Shown here in pieces: positions 33,696 to 42,637 of a DNA stretch of 64,000 nucleotides (position 1 is the stretch's first letter; each line of letters opens with the position of its first letter). Where the stretch lies: positions 1-64,000 of the forward strand of contig NZ_QYRT01000004.1 in NCBI RefSeq assembly GCF_004923255.1. The letters are read 5' to 3'. Below the pieces are notes generated by a model. That model was given only the letters and a program-made list of their open reading frames with translations, made no database searches and was not told the origin of the DNA. This DNA comes from Subtercola vilae. Lineage in GTDB: Bacteria; Actinomycetota; Actinomycetes; Actinomycetales; Microbacteriaceae. The position numbers were made by a program, and so were the translations under genes.

Positions 33696-35123
33696 GTGTC
33701 CGAGGTGGTGTCTAAGGGTCCTTCCGAGAAGGTTCTGGGTGGTCGTTACCGCCTGGGCACGCCGGTCGGGCAGGGCGGAATGGCGACGGTCTTTCGGGCG
33801 CGCGATGAGATTCTCGGGCGCGAGGTGGCGGTCAAACTCTTCACCAACAGCGCCGCCGATGCGGGTCGAGAAGAGGGCGAACTGGCGGTTCTGGCAAGCC
33901 TTGACCACCACGCACTGGTGCAGCTGTACGACGCGGGTATCGACCGCGATGAGTACGGCCGTGCCCACCGCTACATCGTCATGGCGCTGGTCAACGGCAG
34001 CGACCTGCATGACCGGGTGGGGGTGTCGGCCCTGTCGGCCCGGCACATTGCCGAAATCGGCTACGACATGGCCGAGGCGCTCGACTACATTCACGCGCAC
34101 AACGTCATTCACCGCGACATCAAGCCGTCGAACATTCTGGTGGTCGACTACGGCGACGGCTCACCCCGTGCCCGCGCCAAATTGACTGACTTCGGTGTGG
34201 CCCTGACCGCGGACATCGAAAGGATGACCGCCGAAGGCGCCACGACCGGTACCGCCGCCTATCTCAGCCCCGAGCAGGCCTCTGGGCGCCCGGTCGGGCC
34301 CGCGAGCGATGTGTATGCACTCGGCCTTGTGCTGCTGGAATGTTTCACGCGCTCACTCGAGTACCCCGGAAGCGTGGTGGAGTCGGCCATCGCACGCCTC
34401 CGCCGCGACCCCGTGATTCCCGCCGAGCTGCCCGACTACTGGCGACAGCTGCTCGGGGCGATGACGGCTCGCAACCCGCTCGAGCGCCCGGTGCGGCATG
34501 AGCTTGTCGCGATTCTGAAGCAGGTCGTCATCGCTGAGAGCGGGCGTCACAAAGACGAGGTGATGCACCCGTTGTTCGAAGACGACGAGAAGCACCCTTC
34601 TCTGGCGCCGCGCCCCAGCGTTCTCGACACCCTGCCAGACGAAGCCCTCGATCGCGTGACGGTGATGGCGGCGCGGTTGTTCGCGGCGCCCATCTGCATC
34701 ATCAGCGTTCTCGACCACGATCGGGTGTGGCTGAAGACGCACTACGACACGTCTGCAGAGCAGACGGCGGCCGGCAACCTGAATCTGACACTCACCGCGC
34801 AACCACAGTCCGAGCCAGTGGTCATCGAAGACACCATGCTCGACTCGCGCTCGAGCGACAGTTCTCTGGTGACAGGTGACTTCGGCATGCGCTTCTACAC
34901 GAGCGTGCCGCTGAAACGTTCGAGCGGCACAGTGATCGGCACCCTCTGTGTCATCGATTTCGAGCCGCATGCAGTGTCGAACGAAGAGGTCGAGAACCTG
35001 AACGACCTCGCCGCCCTCGTCGTCAGCCAGCTCGAATTGCGTCACGTGGGAATGCGGACAACCAGCGAGATCCGTGTGAACACAGCACCGCCGGTTGCCG
35101 CCCTGGCCCCACTGGTTCACTGA
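33696..35123 (+). CDS. Soluble Ser/Thr protein kinase fused to a GAF domain
   Basis: 475 aa from the GTG. Kinase domain about 15-275: P-loop GQGGMATV (25-32), Lys47, catalytic HRDIKPSN (139-146), DFG (165-167) and YLSPEQ in the APE position. Residues about 305-450 resemble a GAF domain (VMAARLFAAPICIISVLDHD, then VPLKRSSGTVIGTLCVIDFE). No membrane span or PASTA repeats, unlike PknB, so it is cytoplasmic and GAF ligand binding may control it. GTG was preferred over an ATG 17 codons earlier because of the -10 element and CGAGAG upstream. Target proteins unknown. Confidence 0.88.
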   Translation: MSEVVSKGPSEKVLGGRYRLGTPVGQGGMATVFRARDEILGREVAVKLFTNSAADAGREEGELAVLASLDHHALVQLYDAGIDRDEYGRAHRYIVMALVNGSDLHDRVGVSALSARHIAEIGYDMAEALDYIHAHNVIHRDIKPSNILVVDYGDGSPRARAKLTDFGVALTADIERMTAEGATTGTAAYLSPEQASGRPVGPASDVYALGLVLLECFTRSLEYPGSVVESAIARLRRDPVIPAELPDYWRQLLGAMTARNPLERPVRHELVAILKQVVIAESGRHKDEVMHPLFEDDEKHPSLAPRPSVLDTLPDEALDRVTVMAARLFAAPICIISVLDHDRVWLKTHYDTSAEQTAAGNLNLTLTAQPQSEPVVIEDTMLDSRSSDSSLVTGDFGMRFYTSVPLKRSSGTVIGTLCVIDFEPHAVSNEEVENLNDLAALVVSQLELRHVGMRTTSEIRVNTAPPVAALAPLVH

Positions 35124-35186
35124 CCGCATCGGTCGCAACCGTGCAGGTCACCGATTCGACTACCGGGCCACGCCGATGAGCCATTG

Positions 35187-36128
35187 TCACACCGTGACGG
35201 AGGCCCATCCTTTTTTCTTCATCGACTCGCTCCACAGTCGGCCGGCGCGGTACGACGAACGAACCAGGGGGCCGGCGAGCACCCCGTGAAAACCCAGCTG
35301 CTCGGCCTCTTCGGCGATCTCGACGAACTCCTCCGGCCGCACCCACCGCGCCACCGGCAGGTGCCGGGGGCTCGGCCGCAGGTACTGGGTCACCGTGATG
35401 ATGTCGGTCTTCGCGAGGCGCAGATCGCTCAACGCCTCACTCACCTCGGCGCGGGTCTCGCCCATGCCGAGGATGAGGTTCGATTTGGTCACCAGCTTCG
35501 CGTCGCTGGCCTGGGTGAGAACATCCAGTGACCGTTCATAGCGAAACGCCGGCCGAATACGCTTGAAGATACGCGGCACCGTCTCGACGTTGTGGGCGAA
35601 GACCTCGGGGCGCGAGGCGAACACTTCGGCCAGCAGTGCCGGGTTGCCCGAGAAGTCGGTAGCGAGCAGTTCGACCCCGGTGCCCGGGTTCTGCGCGTGA
35701 ATCTGGCGCACCGTCTCGGCGTGCAGCCAGGCTCCCTCGTCGGGCAGGTCGTCTCGGGCGACTCCGGTCACCGTGGCGTAGCGCAGCTGCATCTGGTGCA
35801 CCGATTCGGCCACGCGGCGCGGCTCGTCGGTGTCGTAGTCGGCGGGTTTGCCCGTGTCGATCTGGCAGAAGTCGCACCGCCTCGTGCACTGCGAACCGCC
35901 GATGAGAAAGGTCGCCTCGCGGTCTTCCCAGCACTCGAAGATGTTCGGGCAGGCGGCCTCCTGGCAGACCGTGTGCAGTCCCTCGCTCTTCACGAGCTCC
36001 TGCAGCTTGCGGTACTCGGGGCCGAACCGTGCCCGGGTCTTGATCCACTCCGGCTTCTTCTCGATGGGGGTCTCGGCGTTTCGAACCTCGAGCCGCAGCA
36101 GTTTGCGATCCCCCACGGTGGCGCTCAT
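35187..36128 (-). CDS. lipA: Lipoyl synthase
   Basis: 313 aa radical SAM enzyme inserting two sulfurs into the octanoyl chain on lipoyl domains. Auxiliary cluster cysteines C55, C60 and C66 ([12 protein letters not shown]) and the SAM cluster C81, C85 and C88 (CTRRCDFC) are all present, and the C-terminal SSYRAG with its cluster-ligand serine is intact. Its ATG overlaps the lipB stop (ATGA). Needed for pyruvate and 2-oxoglutarate dehydrogenases and glycine cleavage. Confidence 0.98.
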   Translation of the reverse strand: MSATVGDRKLLRLEVRNAETPIEKKPEWIKTRARFGPEYRKLQELVKSEGLHTVCQEAACPNIFECWEDREATFLIGGSQCTRRCDFCQIDTGKPADYDTDEPRRVAESVHQMQLRYATVTGVARDDLPDEGAWLHAETVRQIHAQNPGTGVELLATDFSGNPALLAEVFASRPEVFAHNVETVPRIFKRIRPAFRYERSLDVLTQASDAKLVTKSNLILGMGETRAEVSEALSDLRLAKTDIITVTQYLRPSPRHLPVARWVRPEEFVEIAEEAEQLGFHGVLAGPLVRSSYRAGRLWSESMKKKGWASVTV

Positions 36129-36772
36129 GCCGCCACCGCCGGCACGCGCTCGAGCACCCGACAGAGTTGCTCTTCGACTGCTGCCTGCACCTCCCGCGGT
36201 TCGATCCGTCGACCGAGTACCTCGGTCATCGTGGTCACACCCGCGTCGCGAATACCGCAGGCCACAATGTGCTCATACGGTTCGAGGCTGTTGCTGCAGT
36301 TGAGGGCGAAACCGTGCATCGAGACGCCTTCAGACACCCGGATGCCGATGGCTGCGATCTTCGCCTCGGCTCCGTTCTGCGTCACCCACACTCCCGAGCG
36401 GCCCTCGACGCGATGCCCCTCAATACCGAACTCTGCCACCACGGCACTGAGCGCCGCCTCGAGGTCGCGCACGTACCGAACCACCTCGAGCGGTTCGGGC
36501 AACCGCAGAATGGGGTAACCGACGAGCTGCCCTGGGCCGTGCCAGGTGAGCTTGCCACCGCGATCAGAGACCACGACCTCCGAGCCATCGGTGGGCAGCT
36601 CGCTCGGTTCGGTGCGCTTGCCGGCGGTATACACCGCGCGGTGTTCGAGCAGCAGCACCGTGTCGGGTGCGGTGCGCGCGGCAACTCTTCGGTGCAGGTC
36701 GCGCTGGCGCTCGAGCCCCTCGTCATAGGGAATGAACCGGCTACCGAGGTCGAGCGGGCAGAATTCGATCAT
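36125..36772 (-). CDS. lipB: Octanoyl-[acyl-carrier-protein] transferase
   Basis: 215 aa. Transfers octanoate from ACP to lipoyl-dependent enzymes, the step before LipA. It has [20 protein letters not shown], the lysine motif EAKIAAIGI and the catalytic cysteine in HIVACGI. The start MIEFCPLDL is the family N-terminus; an ATG five codons upstream is a possible alternative. The 121 bases upstream include an AT-richer stretch around 36785 that may hold the promoter. Confidence 0.95.
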   Translation of the reverse strand: MIEFCPLDLGSRFIPYDEGLERQRDLHRRVAARTAPDTVLLLEHRAVYTAGKRTEPSELPTDGSEVVVSDRGGKLTWHGPGQLVGYPILRLPEPLEVVRYVRDLEAALSAVVAEFGIEGHRVEGRSGVWVTQNGAEAKIAAIGIRVSEGVSMHGFALNCSNSLEPYEHIVACGIRDAGVTTMTEVLGRRIEPREVQAAVEEQLCRVLERVPAVAA

Positions 36773-36893
36773 GCACCATGGTCGCATTAAATGTACTGAG
36801 TTCACAAAAGGCGTTGACCGCTTGCCGGCGAGGAGCCCCGCTGCCCCCTGGGGTGCGTCAGATCCAGCGCATCTGATCGTGGCGGCACCGCGG

Positions 36894-37490
36894 TTACCCC
36901 CGCCGCCTCGCCCGCCGACGCTCCCGCCACGACATCGCCTCGAGGGCAGCGTCGGCCCGCTCGCGCGCCTGAAGCATCTCCTGATAGCGCTCGGCACGGC
37001 GTTGCCGCCACCGCTCGAGTTCGCTGTCGATGTCGCGCGTCGGTGTGATCACCGGCGGCCCGCCCTTCAGTTGCCGGCGCGCTTCGACGATGCGCCGATT
37101 GAAGTCGTCGAGCAGGTCGCGAACGGCCGTTTCTGAGGGCGCGGCGTCGAGCCGGGCATCCAGAGCCGTGTTCTCTGCGCGCAGAGTGAGCGCCGGCGGG
37201 CCGAGGCCGGTGATGTTCTCGCGTTCGATCTTCTTGCGGATCCACCAGTCGGGGTCGTACGTCTGCTGCAACCCGCTGAGGGGCTTGCCAGCGCCCGGCA
37301 GGTTGTCGAAATCGCCGCGGCGGATGGCCTGCTGAATGGCGATCTCGACGAACTGCGCCCGTGCCTCCATTCGGGGCTGGCCCGCGGTGTCGGCCTCGTC
37401 ATCGGGCTCCGCGCTGCCGGGGGTCGTGCCATCGACTTTATACCGGGCCACATTCAGGCGAGCGTCACTGCGCTCGTTCTTGCCGCTCAT
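36894..37490 (-). CDS. DUF1992 domain protein (DnaJ-homologue subfamily C28-like)
   Basis: 198 aa. The DUF1992 core is clear: [20 protein letters not shown] and a [12 protein letters not shown] motif, followed by a basic coiled C-terminal region ([33 protein letters not shown]). Function unknown; the name comes from homology to a human DnaJ-like protein although no J domain is present. It sits on its own between lipB and a hydrolase gene. Confidence 0.85.
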   Translation of the reverse strand: MSGKNERSDARLNVARYKVDGTTPGSAEPDDEADTAGQPRMEARAQFVEIAIQQAIRRGDFDNLPGAGKPLSGLQQTYDPDWWIRKKIERENITGLGPPALTLRAENTALDARLDAAPSETAVRDLLDDFNRRIVEARRQLKGGPPVITPTRDIDSELERWRQRRAERYQEMLQARERADAALEAMSWRERRRARRRG

Positions 37491-37581
37491 GCGTCAAGCC
37501 TAAGTTCTGCCCAGCGCTTCGTCGAGGGGGCTCCGGATGCCCCGCGGGGCTGCCCACACCACCCCGCCGAGCCGCCTCATC

Positions 37582-38544
37582 TCAGCCGTCGAACCCGTTC
37601 ACGAAGGTCACGCTGGCCTGCTCGATCTGCGTGCGGGCATCATCGTGAGAGACACCCGCCACCCCGTCTCCCGCCTGCGGGCCGTAATCGCCGAAGAACG
37701 CGTGCACTCCCCCGGCGATCACCACATACTGTGTGTCGGCGGGAAGCGACGGCTTCGCTGCGTCGATCTTCGCCGGCGTCGCAAGGCCGTCGTTCGACCC
37801 CGAAACCGAGAGCACCCGGGCGCCGAGGCCGCTCATGTCGGTGGCAGGGTACGACGCGTACAGCAGCAGCCCCACCACCTTCCAGGTGCTGGCGCCGGCG
37901 AACGAGCCTGCGTCGATGGCGGCGACGGTTCCACCGAGCGAGTGGCCACCGACCACCCACTGGGTCACGGAGGCATGCGCCGAACGCGCTCCGCCGAACG
38001 CGGCCGCCGAGAGAAAGGCGATGCCGAGCGGCTGCTTCGGAATGACAACGAGGTGCCCCGCCTCGGCAAGCGGCCTCAGAACGGCGGCGTAGGCCCGGGC
38101 ATCCACTCTGGCACCCGGCTGAAAGAACACCCCGGTCGCTCTGACCGTGCCGGTCGGAGTCAGCACGATTTCTGTGGCGTCTTCGGTCACCGTGACAGCC
38201 GCATCAGAGCGCATTGCCGCGAGCGCCGGCTCGTCAGCCGACGACGGCACCAGCCATGCCACGGCCGCAATCACGATGACCCCCAGTCCGAACGCCACCA
38301 CCCGCAGCGGTCGCAATCGTCGGCGCACGACCACTCGCCGGCGCCACGATCGCACCGCCACCACCACACACACGACGAAGGTGACCGCCAGAATCACGGT
38401 GTATGCCGGATGCCCGTGCACCAGCATCGACCCGGTCGACACTGCCGCCCACACCGACACCAGCGCGCCGAGCGTCACCGCACTGCGCACCGCCCAGAAC
38501 CCGATCACGTCTGTTCTACTCGCCACCCTGCAATTCTGCCGCAC
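37582..38544 (-). CDS. Membrane-anchored alpha/beta hydrolase
   Basis: 320 aa. Three N-terminal hydrophobic spans within residues 12-105 (SAVTLGALVSVWAAVSTGSM; AYTVILAVTFVVCVVVAV; VVAFGLGVIVIAAVAWLV), then an extracytoplasmic alpha/beta-hydrolase domain with the nucleophile elbow GGHSLGG and the acid/His region SGSNDGLATPAKID and AGGVHAFFGDYG. It belongs to the dienelactone hydrolase-like, YqiA-type fold. Substrate unknown. The first codons may be shorter than given; a second start lies near SRTDV. Confidence 0.83.
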   Translation of the reverse strand: MRQNCRVASRTDVIGFWAVRSAVTLGALVSVWAAVSTGSMLVHGHPAYTVILAVTFVVCVVVAVRSWRRRVVVRRRLRPLRVVAFGLGVIVIAAVAWLVPSSADEPALAAMRSDAAVTVTEDATEIVLTPTGTVRATGVFFQPGARVDARAYAAVLRPLAEAGHLVVIPKQPLGIAFLSAAAFGGARSAHASVTQWVVGGHSLGGTVAAIDAGSFAGASTWKVVGLLLYASYPATDMSGLGARVLSVSGSNDGLATPAKIDAAKPSLPADTQYVVIAGGVHAFFGDYGPQAGDGVAGVSHDDARTQIEQASVTFVNGFDG

Positions 38545-38625
38545 CCACGGGAGGCGTGCGGGGTTTCACCTGATGCGCTCGCAGGGTGTAGCGAGGAGCG
38601 GCCCGCAGGCCCGGTGCAGAGGGCG

Positions 38626-39645
38626 CTACGCGCCCGGTTTCCAACCGAGCAAGGGGCCGAGCACCGTGGCGACGTCGGTGAGGATCTGAACGTAGTCGGC
38701 GTGCTCGAACGAGAAAGGCAGCGCGAAGACCACCTCGTCGACGGCCTGGAATCCGGCGTGCGCTCGCAGAGCATCCGCAATCTCGGCAGAGCTGCCCACG
38801 ATGTCGGGCGCGAACAGAATGCGCTGCGGGCCCTGCGGCGTCTGTGTGCGCGCGAACCGGCTCTCGGCGTAGGCGCGGTACCTCGTCACCTGCTCGGGAG
38901 TCGCGGTGTCGGTCGGAATCACGACGAGCCCCTGCGAGGCGCGTGCCGCCTGGCCGAGCGGGTGTGTCTGTCGAAAGAGGTCGATGTGCGAGCGCTGGAT
39001 GCGCGCGAAGTCGTCGTCTTCTTCGGCCCGCACCACACTGCTCGTGAGCAGGTTCAGCCCGTTCTCGCCCGCCCAGGCGGCCGATGCGAGCCCGGCGGCG
39101 CCGTACCAGACGCGATTCACGAGGCCCGGCGAGTGCGGCTGGATGCGCGGCGAATAGGCCTCGATGCCCTCTGTTCCGGCGAACGTGCTCACCGCGTCTC
39201 CTCGCAGGTTCGCCAGCACGCGCAGAACCCGATCGTGCCCGAAGTTCTCGCCCTCGGCCGTGTCGGGGTACAGGTGCGCCTTGATGTCGTCGAAGTGCGT
39301 GGGCGGCCCCACGCTCACACCGGCGTTCAGCCGGCCGCGGCTGAGAACGTCGACGGTAGCGAGGTCTTCGGCCAACCGAAACGGGTTCTCGAAGCCGAGC
39401 GGAATCACCGCGGTTCCGAGCTCGATGCGGGTCGTTCGCTGGCTCGCCGCCGCCAGCACTGCGACCGGCGATGAGATTCCGTACTGCAGGTGCCGGTCGC
39501 GCAGCCACGCGCTGTCGAACCCGAGCTGCTCGCCTAGTTCGATGATCTGCAGGGTGCTCTCGTGCCCAGCGAACGGGTCGGCCTCGTCGAACAGCCCGAT
39601 GCTCAGAAAGCCCAGCTTCGCGAGGGGGCGTGCGGTGTCTGGCAT
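38626..39645 (-). CDS. LLM-class flavin-dependent oxidoreductase
   Basis: 339 aa monooxygenase-like TIM barrel. Typical bacterial luciferase-family segments are SIGLFDEADPFAGHESTLQI, DSAWLRDRH, RIELGTAVIPLGFENPFRLA and SRGRLNAGVSVGPPTHFD. It differs from the F420-type neighbour at 6 kb and is closer to flavin-dependent alkanal monooxygenases. It is divergent from an alpha/beta hydrolase gene. Substrate unknown. Confidence 0.87.
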   Translation of the reverse strand: MPDTARPLAKLGFLSIGLFDEADPFAGHESTLQIIELGEQLGFDSAWLRDRHLQYGISSPVAVLAAASQRTTRIELGTAVIPLGFENPFRLAEDLATVDVLSRGRLNAGVSVGPPTHFDDIKAHLYPDTAEGENFGHDRVLRVLANLRGDAVSTFAGTEGIEAYSPRIQPHSPGLVNRVWYGAAGLASAAWAGENGLNLLTSSVVRAEEDDDFARIQRSHIDLFRQTHPLGQAARASQGLVVIPTDTATPEQVTRYRAYAESRFARTQTPQGPQRILFAPDIVGSSAEIADALRAHAGFQAVDEVVFALPFSFEHADYVQILTDVATVLGPLLGWKPGA

Positions 39646-39822
39646 GGTCTCTCCCGGGGTTCTGACCTCCCTTCATTGTGCACCGCAATCGCCACAGTCG
39701 GGCGCGCCGCTGTCAACCCTCCCAGGGTTTACCCCCGCTCGCCGCCGATCCGTGATTCAGTAAAACGGTACTGTTCGTCGCGCGCCTCGCATGGCGCGAC
39801 CGGCTCGGGGGGTGGCACGCGC

Positions 39823-40737
39823 GTGGCCAATCACAGATTCATGCTCGACGACGGGCGCGGCCTCGGCGTCTCGGCCGCTGGCGACCCGGCGTCGAAGCGC
39901 CTCATCGTGCTCTGCCACCCCACCCCCGGCGCGGGCGGATTCGACCCGAACCCCACCGTCACCGCCCAGTGGCCGGTTCATCTGCTGATGCTCGACCGCC
40001 CCGGTTACGGGGCCTCAGACCCGCTCCCAGAGGGGGCCATTCCGACCATCCAAGACCGGGCCGACGACCTGGCCACGTTCCTCGCCAGCTCAGAAGACGA
40101 AGCCAGAGCGGTCGGAGGCGCCGACTTCGGCACGGTGGGCGTGGTCGGCTGGGGCACGGGCGGGGCCGTCGCGCTGTCGCTGGCTGCGCGGCACCCCGAC
40201 CTGGTCGACAGGGTTGTCGCTGTAGGGCTGCCCCGCGCATCCGGAGTCGCACTGGGCGACACCGTTCGCCGCCGCATCGGCCTCTCATCGATGAACGCCC
40301 ACGCCCCGCTGTCGCAACTCACCCGCGCACTGGGCGCCGGGCCCGCCCTCACCCGCGCCTCCCTCGGCATCGCAGACGACGACCCAGCCCTCTCCCGCCC
40401 GGGTGTCGCAGGCCGCATCGACCGGATGCTCGCCGAAGCCAGCACGCAGGGCCCCTCCGGTATCGCCACCGACCTGCTCGCGTTCCGCGACCGCGGCTGG
40501 GTCGACGAGTTGCCGCGCATCACGGCCGCAACGCTGCTGGTCTACGGCGACCGGGCCGACGACGGCTCCGACGGCTCCGGTTCTGACACAGCCGCCACAG
40601 CGGCTGCGGACGGCCAGTGGTACCGCCGCCGCATCCCGCGCTCGCGTGTCATCCGCGCGGCCGGCGCCCGCGAGCTCACCCTCGTGAGCCACTGGCGGCG
40701 CATCCTCGCGCACGTCGCCCCCGCTCGCCGCCCCTGA
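39823..40737 (+). CDS. Alpha/beta hydrolase
   Basis: 304 aa soluble hydrolase. Oxyanion-hole HPTPGAG, LDRPGYGASDP, and elbow GWGTGGA in which the usual nucleophile Ser/Cys/Asp position is Thr, so the catalytic triad is doubtful. Start GTG with a G-rich site nine bases upstream was chosen; the ATG six codons later is an alternative. The 3' end is rich in Arg, and no partner gene is adjacent. Confidence 0.78.
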   Translation: MANHRFMLDDGRGLGVSAAGDPASKRLIVLCHPTPGAGGFDPNPTVTAQWPVHLLMLDRPGYGASDPLPEGAIPTIQDRADDLATFLASSEDEARAVGGADFGTVGVVGWGTGGAVALSLAARHPDLVDRVVAVGLPRASGVALGDTVRRRIGLSSMNAHAPLSQLTRALGAGPALTRASLGIADDDPALSRPGVAGRIDRMLAEASTQGPSGIATDLLAFRDRGWVDELPRITAATLLVYGDRADDGSDGSGSDTAATAAADGQWYRRRIPRSRVIRAAGARELTLVSHWRRILAHVAPARRP

Positions 40738-40892
40738 CCCCGGGCGCCCCGACGAGGCAAGGCCATTCTGGCCAGCAGACCGATGTGACACAGGGCATGC
40801 GGCACACGATCCCTCATACAAGAGCGGCGGCTCGATAGCCGCAATACTCAGCCATCGGTGCAGATCTCTGTTCAGTTGGCACGCCCGACACA

Positions 40893-40898
40893 TAGGAT
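40893..40898 (+). promoter_or_regulatory. -10-like TAGGAT before the FadR gene
   Basis: TAGGAT followed by GTCTG; the surrounding GACA-N7-TGTC (40887-40901) is a short inverted repeat. The same octamer TAGGATGT recurs before the FAH gene, so it could be promoter, operator, or both. Confidence 0.4.
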
Positions 40899-40931
40899 GT
40901 CTGAACACCCTTCCCGAACCCGAGAGACCCC

Positions 40932-41606
40932 ATGGCCGTCACTGACGAAGCGATCAGCCGCATCCGCGAGATGATTCTGCGCGGCGAACTGCGGCCCGGC
41001 GACCGCCTGCCCCCCGAGGCCGAGCTCAGCGAGCGGCTGGGTCTCTCGCGCAACTCCCTTCGCGAAGCGGTGAAGGCGCTCGAACTCATCCGGGTGCTCG
41101 ACGTGCGCCGCGGTGACGGAACCTACGTGACCAGCCTCGAACCCGGCCTGTTGCTCGAGGCCGTGCAGTTCGTCGTCGACCTGCACCAAGACCAGTCGGT
41201 GCTCGAACTCTTCGAGGTGCGCCGTATTCTCGAATCGTCGGCCGCCGCCCTGGCCGCCACACGGATGACACCGGATGCCCTGACCGACCTGCGCCGCAGC
41301 GTCGACCTCGCGGCCGCCACCGACGACGTCGCGGCCCTCGTCGAGCACGATCTCGACTTTCACCGGCGCATCGCAGCGGCCAGCCGCAACGACTACCTCT
41401 CGACGCTGCTCGACGCCCTCAGCAGCAAGACCGTCAGAGCACGGCTCTGGCGCGGAATCACCGAGGAGAACGCAGCCGGACGCACCCTCTCAGAGCACGC
41501 GGCCATCGTCGAGGCCATCGCGGCGGGCGACGCCGAGCTCGCCAAGGGCCTCGTCACGGCCCACATCGCCGGCATCGAGGGGTGGATCAGGCGCGCCACC
41601 ACCTGA
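40932..41606 (+). CDS. FadR-type GntR (FCD) regulator
   Basis: 224 aa. Winged helix at residues 5-65 (LRPGDRLPPEAELSERLGLS, RNSLREAVKALELIRVLD) and a helical FCD domain (LFEVRRILESSAAALAA, EHDLDFHRRIAAASRND, EHAAIVEAIAAGDAELAKGL) with the Asp/His pattern for a metal-bound acid ligand. It is followed by an FAH-family gene and an SDR gene, which it probably controls. Ligand likely a sugar acid or intermediate of that pathway. Confidence 0.87.
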   Translation: MAVTDEAISRIREMILRGELRPGDRLPPEAELSERLGLSRNSLREAVKALELIRVLDVRRGDGTYVTSLEPGLLLEAVQFVVDLHQDQSVLELFEVRRILESSAAALAATRMTPDALTDLRRSVDLAAATDDVAALVEHDLDFHRRIAAASRNDYLSTLLDALSSKTVRARLWRGITEENAAGRTLSEHAAIVEAIAAGDAELAKGLVTAHIAGIEGWIRRATT

Positions 41607-41671
41607 GATAGAAAGCCGAGCGTGGCACACTGCCGCCCGAACCCGCTCTAGCGCCGAGCGGCGGCTAAACG

Positions 41672-41677
41672 TAGGAT
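41672..41677 (+). promoter_or_regulatory. -10-like TAGGAT before the FAH gene
   Basis: TAGGAT followed by GTA, 43 bases before the ATG. It repeats the TAGGATGT seen before the regulator gene 780 bases upstream, suggesting coordinated promoters. Confidence 0.4.
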
Positions 41678-41719
41678 GTATGGAGCCACCTCAACCCCAC
41701 CGCCTATAGAAAGCCCTGC

Positions 41720-42637
41720 ATGAAGCTCCTGCGCCTCGGCCCCCTCGGCCACGAGATCCCCGCCGTTCTCGACGAGCACGGCACCCTCTTCGATCTCAGC
41801 TCCCTCACCGCCGACCTCGACGGCGCCTTCTTCGCGCGAGGCGGCATCGCCGAGGTGGCTGCTGCCCTCGTAGCCGGCACCCTCGCCACGCTGGGCGACC
41901 CGAGTGACGGCTCGGTGCTCCGCGTCGGTGCCCCCATCGCCCGCCCGACCGCCGTGATCTGCATCGGCATGAACTACGCGGCCCATGCCGCCGAGTCAGG
42001 TTCGCTGCCGCCCACCCAGCCCGTGATCTTCTTCAAACACCCGAACACTGTCGTCGGCCCCTACGACACCGTGCTCATCCCGCCAGGCTCGACGAAGACC
42101 GACTGGGAGGTCGAACTCGCCGTGGTCATCGGCTCTCGCGCCCGCTATCTCAGCAGCCCCGACGAAGCGCTCGGCGTCATCGCCGGCTTCGCGGTCTCGA
42201 ACGATGTCTCAGAGCGGGCCTACCAGATCGAGATCTCGGGCGGCCAGTGGAGCAAGGGCAAGAGCGCCGAGACGTTCAACCCGCTCGGCCCGTGGCTGGT
42301 GCCGACGGCCGAGGTCGGCGACGGGTCGGGCCTGCGCCTCTCCTCCACTGTCAACGGCGAGCCGCGCCAAGACTCGAACACCAGCGACCTCATCTTCGAC
42401 GTGGCCACCATCGTCTGCCAGCTGAGCCAGTTCATGGTGCTCGAGCCGGGCGACCTCATCAACACGGGCACCCCCGAGGGCGTCGGCCTGTCGGGCCGCT
42501 TCCCGTACCTCGCCGACGGCGATGTGTTCGAGTGCAGCATCGATCTGCTCGGCACACAGCGCCAGCCGGTGCGCCAGACCGTGCTGCCGCCGACGCAAGA
42601 GCAGCGGCACACAACCCAGCCCGGGAGCCCCTCGTGA
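41720..42637 (+). CDS. Fumarylacetoacetate hydrolase family protein
   Basis: 305 aa. C-C bond hydrolase fold with a Mg-binding DWEVELAVVIG, SNDVSERAYQ, KSAETFNPLGPWLVP and TGTPEGVGLSG. With the adjacent SDR this pair resembles the end of the oxidative L-fucose or L-rhamnose route, where the SDR makes a 2,4-diketo-3-deoxy acid and the FAH enzyme splits it to pyruvate and lactate; this substrate is an inference. No dehydratase is in the window. Its TGA overlaps the SDR GTG by 4 bases. Confidence 0.88.
   Translation: MKLLRLGPLGHEIPAVLDEHGTLFDLSSLTADLDGAFFARGGIAEVAAALVAGTLATLGDPSDGSVLRVGAPIARPTAVICIGMNYAAHAAESGSLPPTQPVIFFKHPNTVVGPYDTVLIPPGSTKTDWEVELAVVIGSRARYLSSPDEALGVIAGFAVSNDVSERAYQIEISGGQWSKGKSAETFNPLGPWLVPTAEVGDGSGLRLSSTVNGEPRQDSNTSDLIFDVATIVCQLSQFMVLEPGDLINTGTPEGVGLSGRFPYLADGDVFECSIDLLGTQRQPVRQTVLPPTQEQRHTTQPGSPS

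Noticed and set aside
37537-39474. Open plus-strand frame of about 645 codons
   Set aside because: Antisense to the membrane hydrolase and LLM genes; His/Arg-rich translation, no domain.
40827-40842. Terminator after the alpha/beta hydrolase gene
   Set aside because: GCGGCT/AGCCGC gives only a 6-bp stem and no T-run follows.
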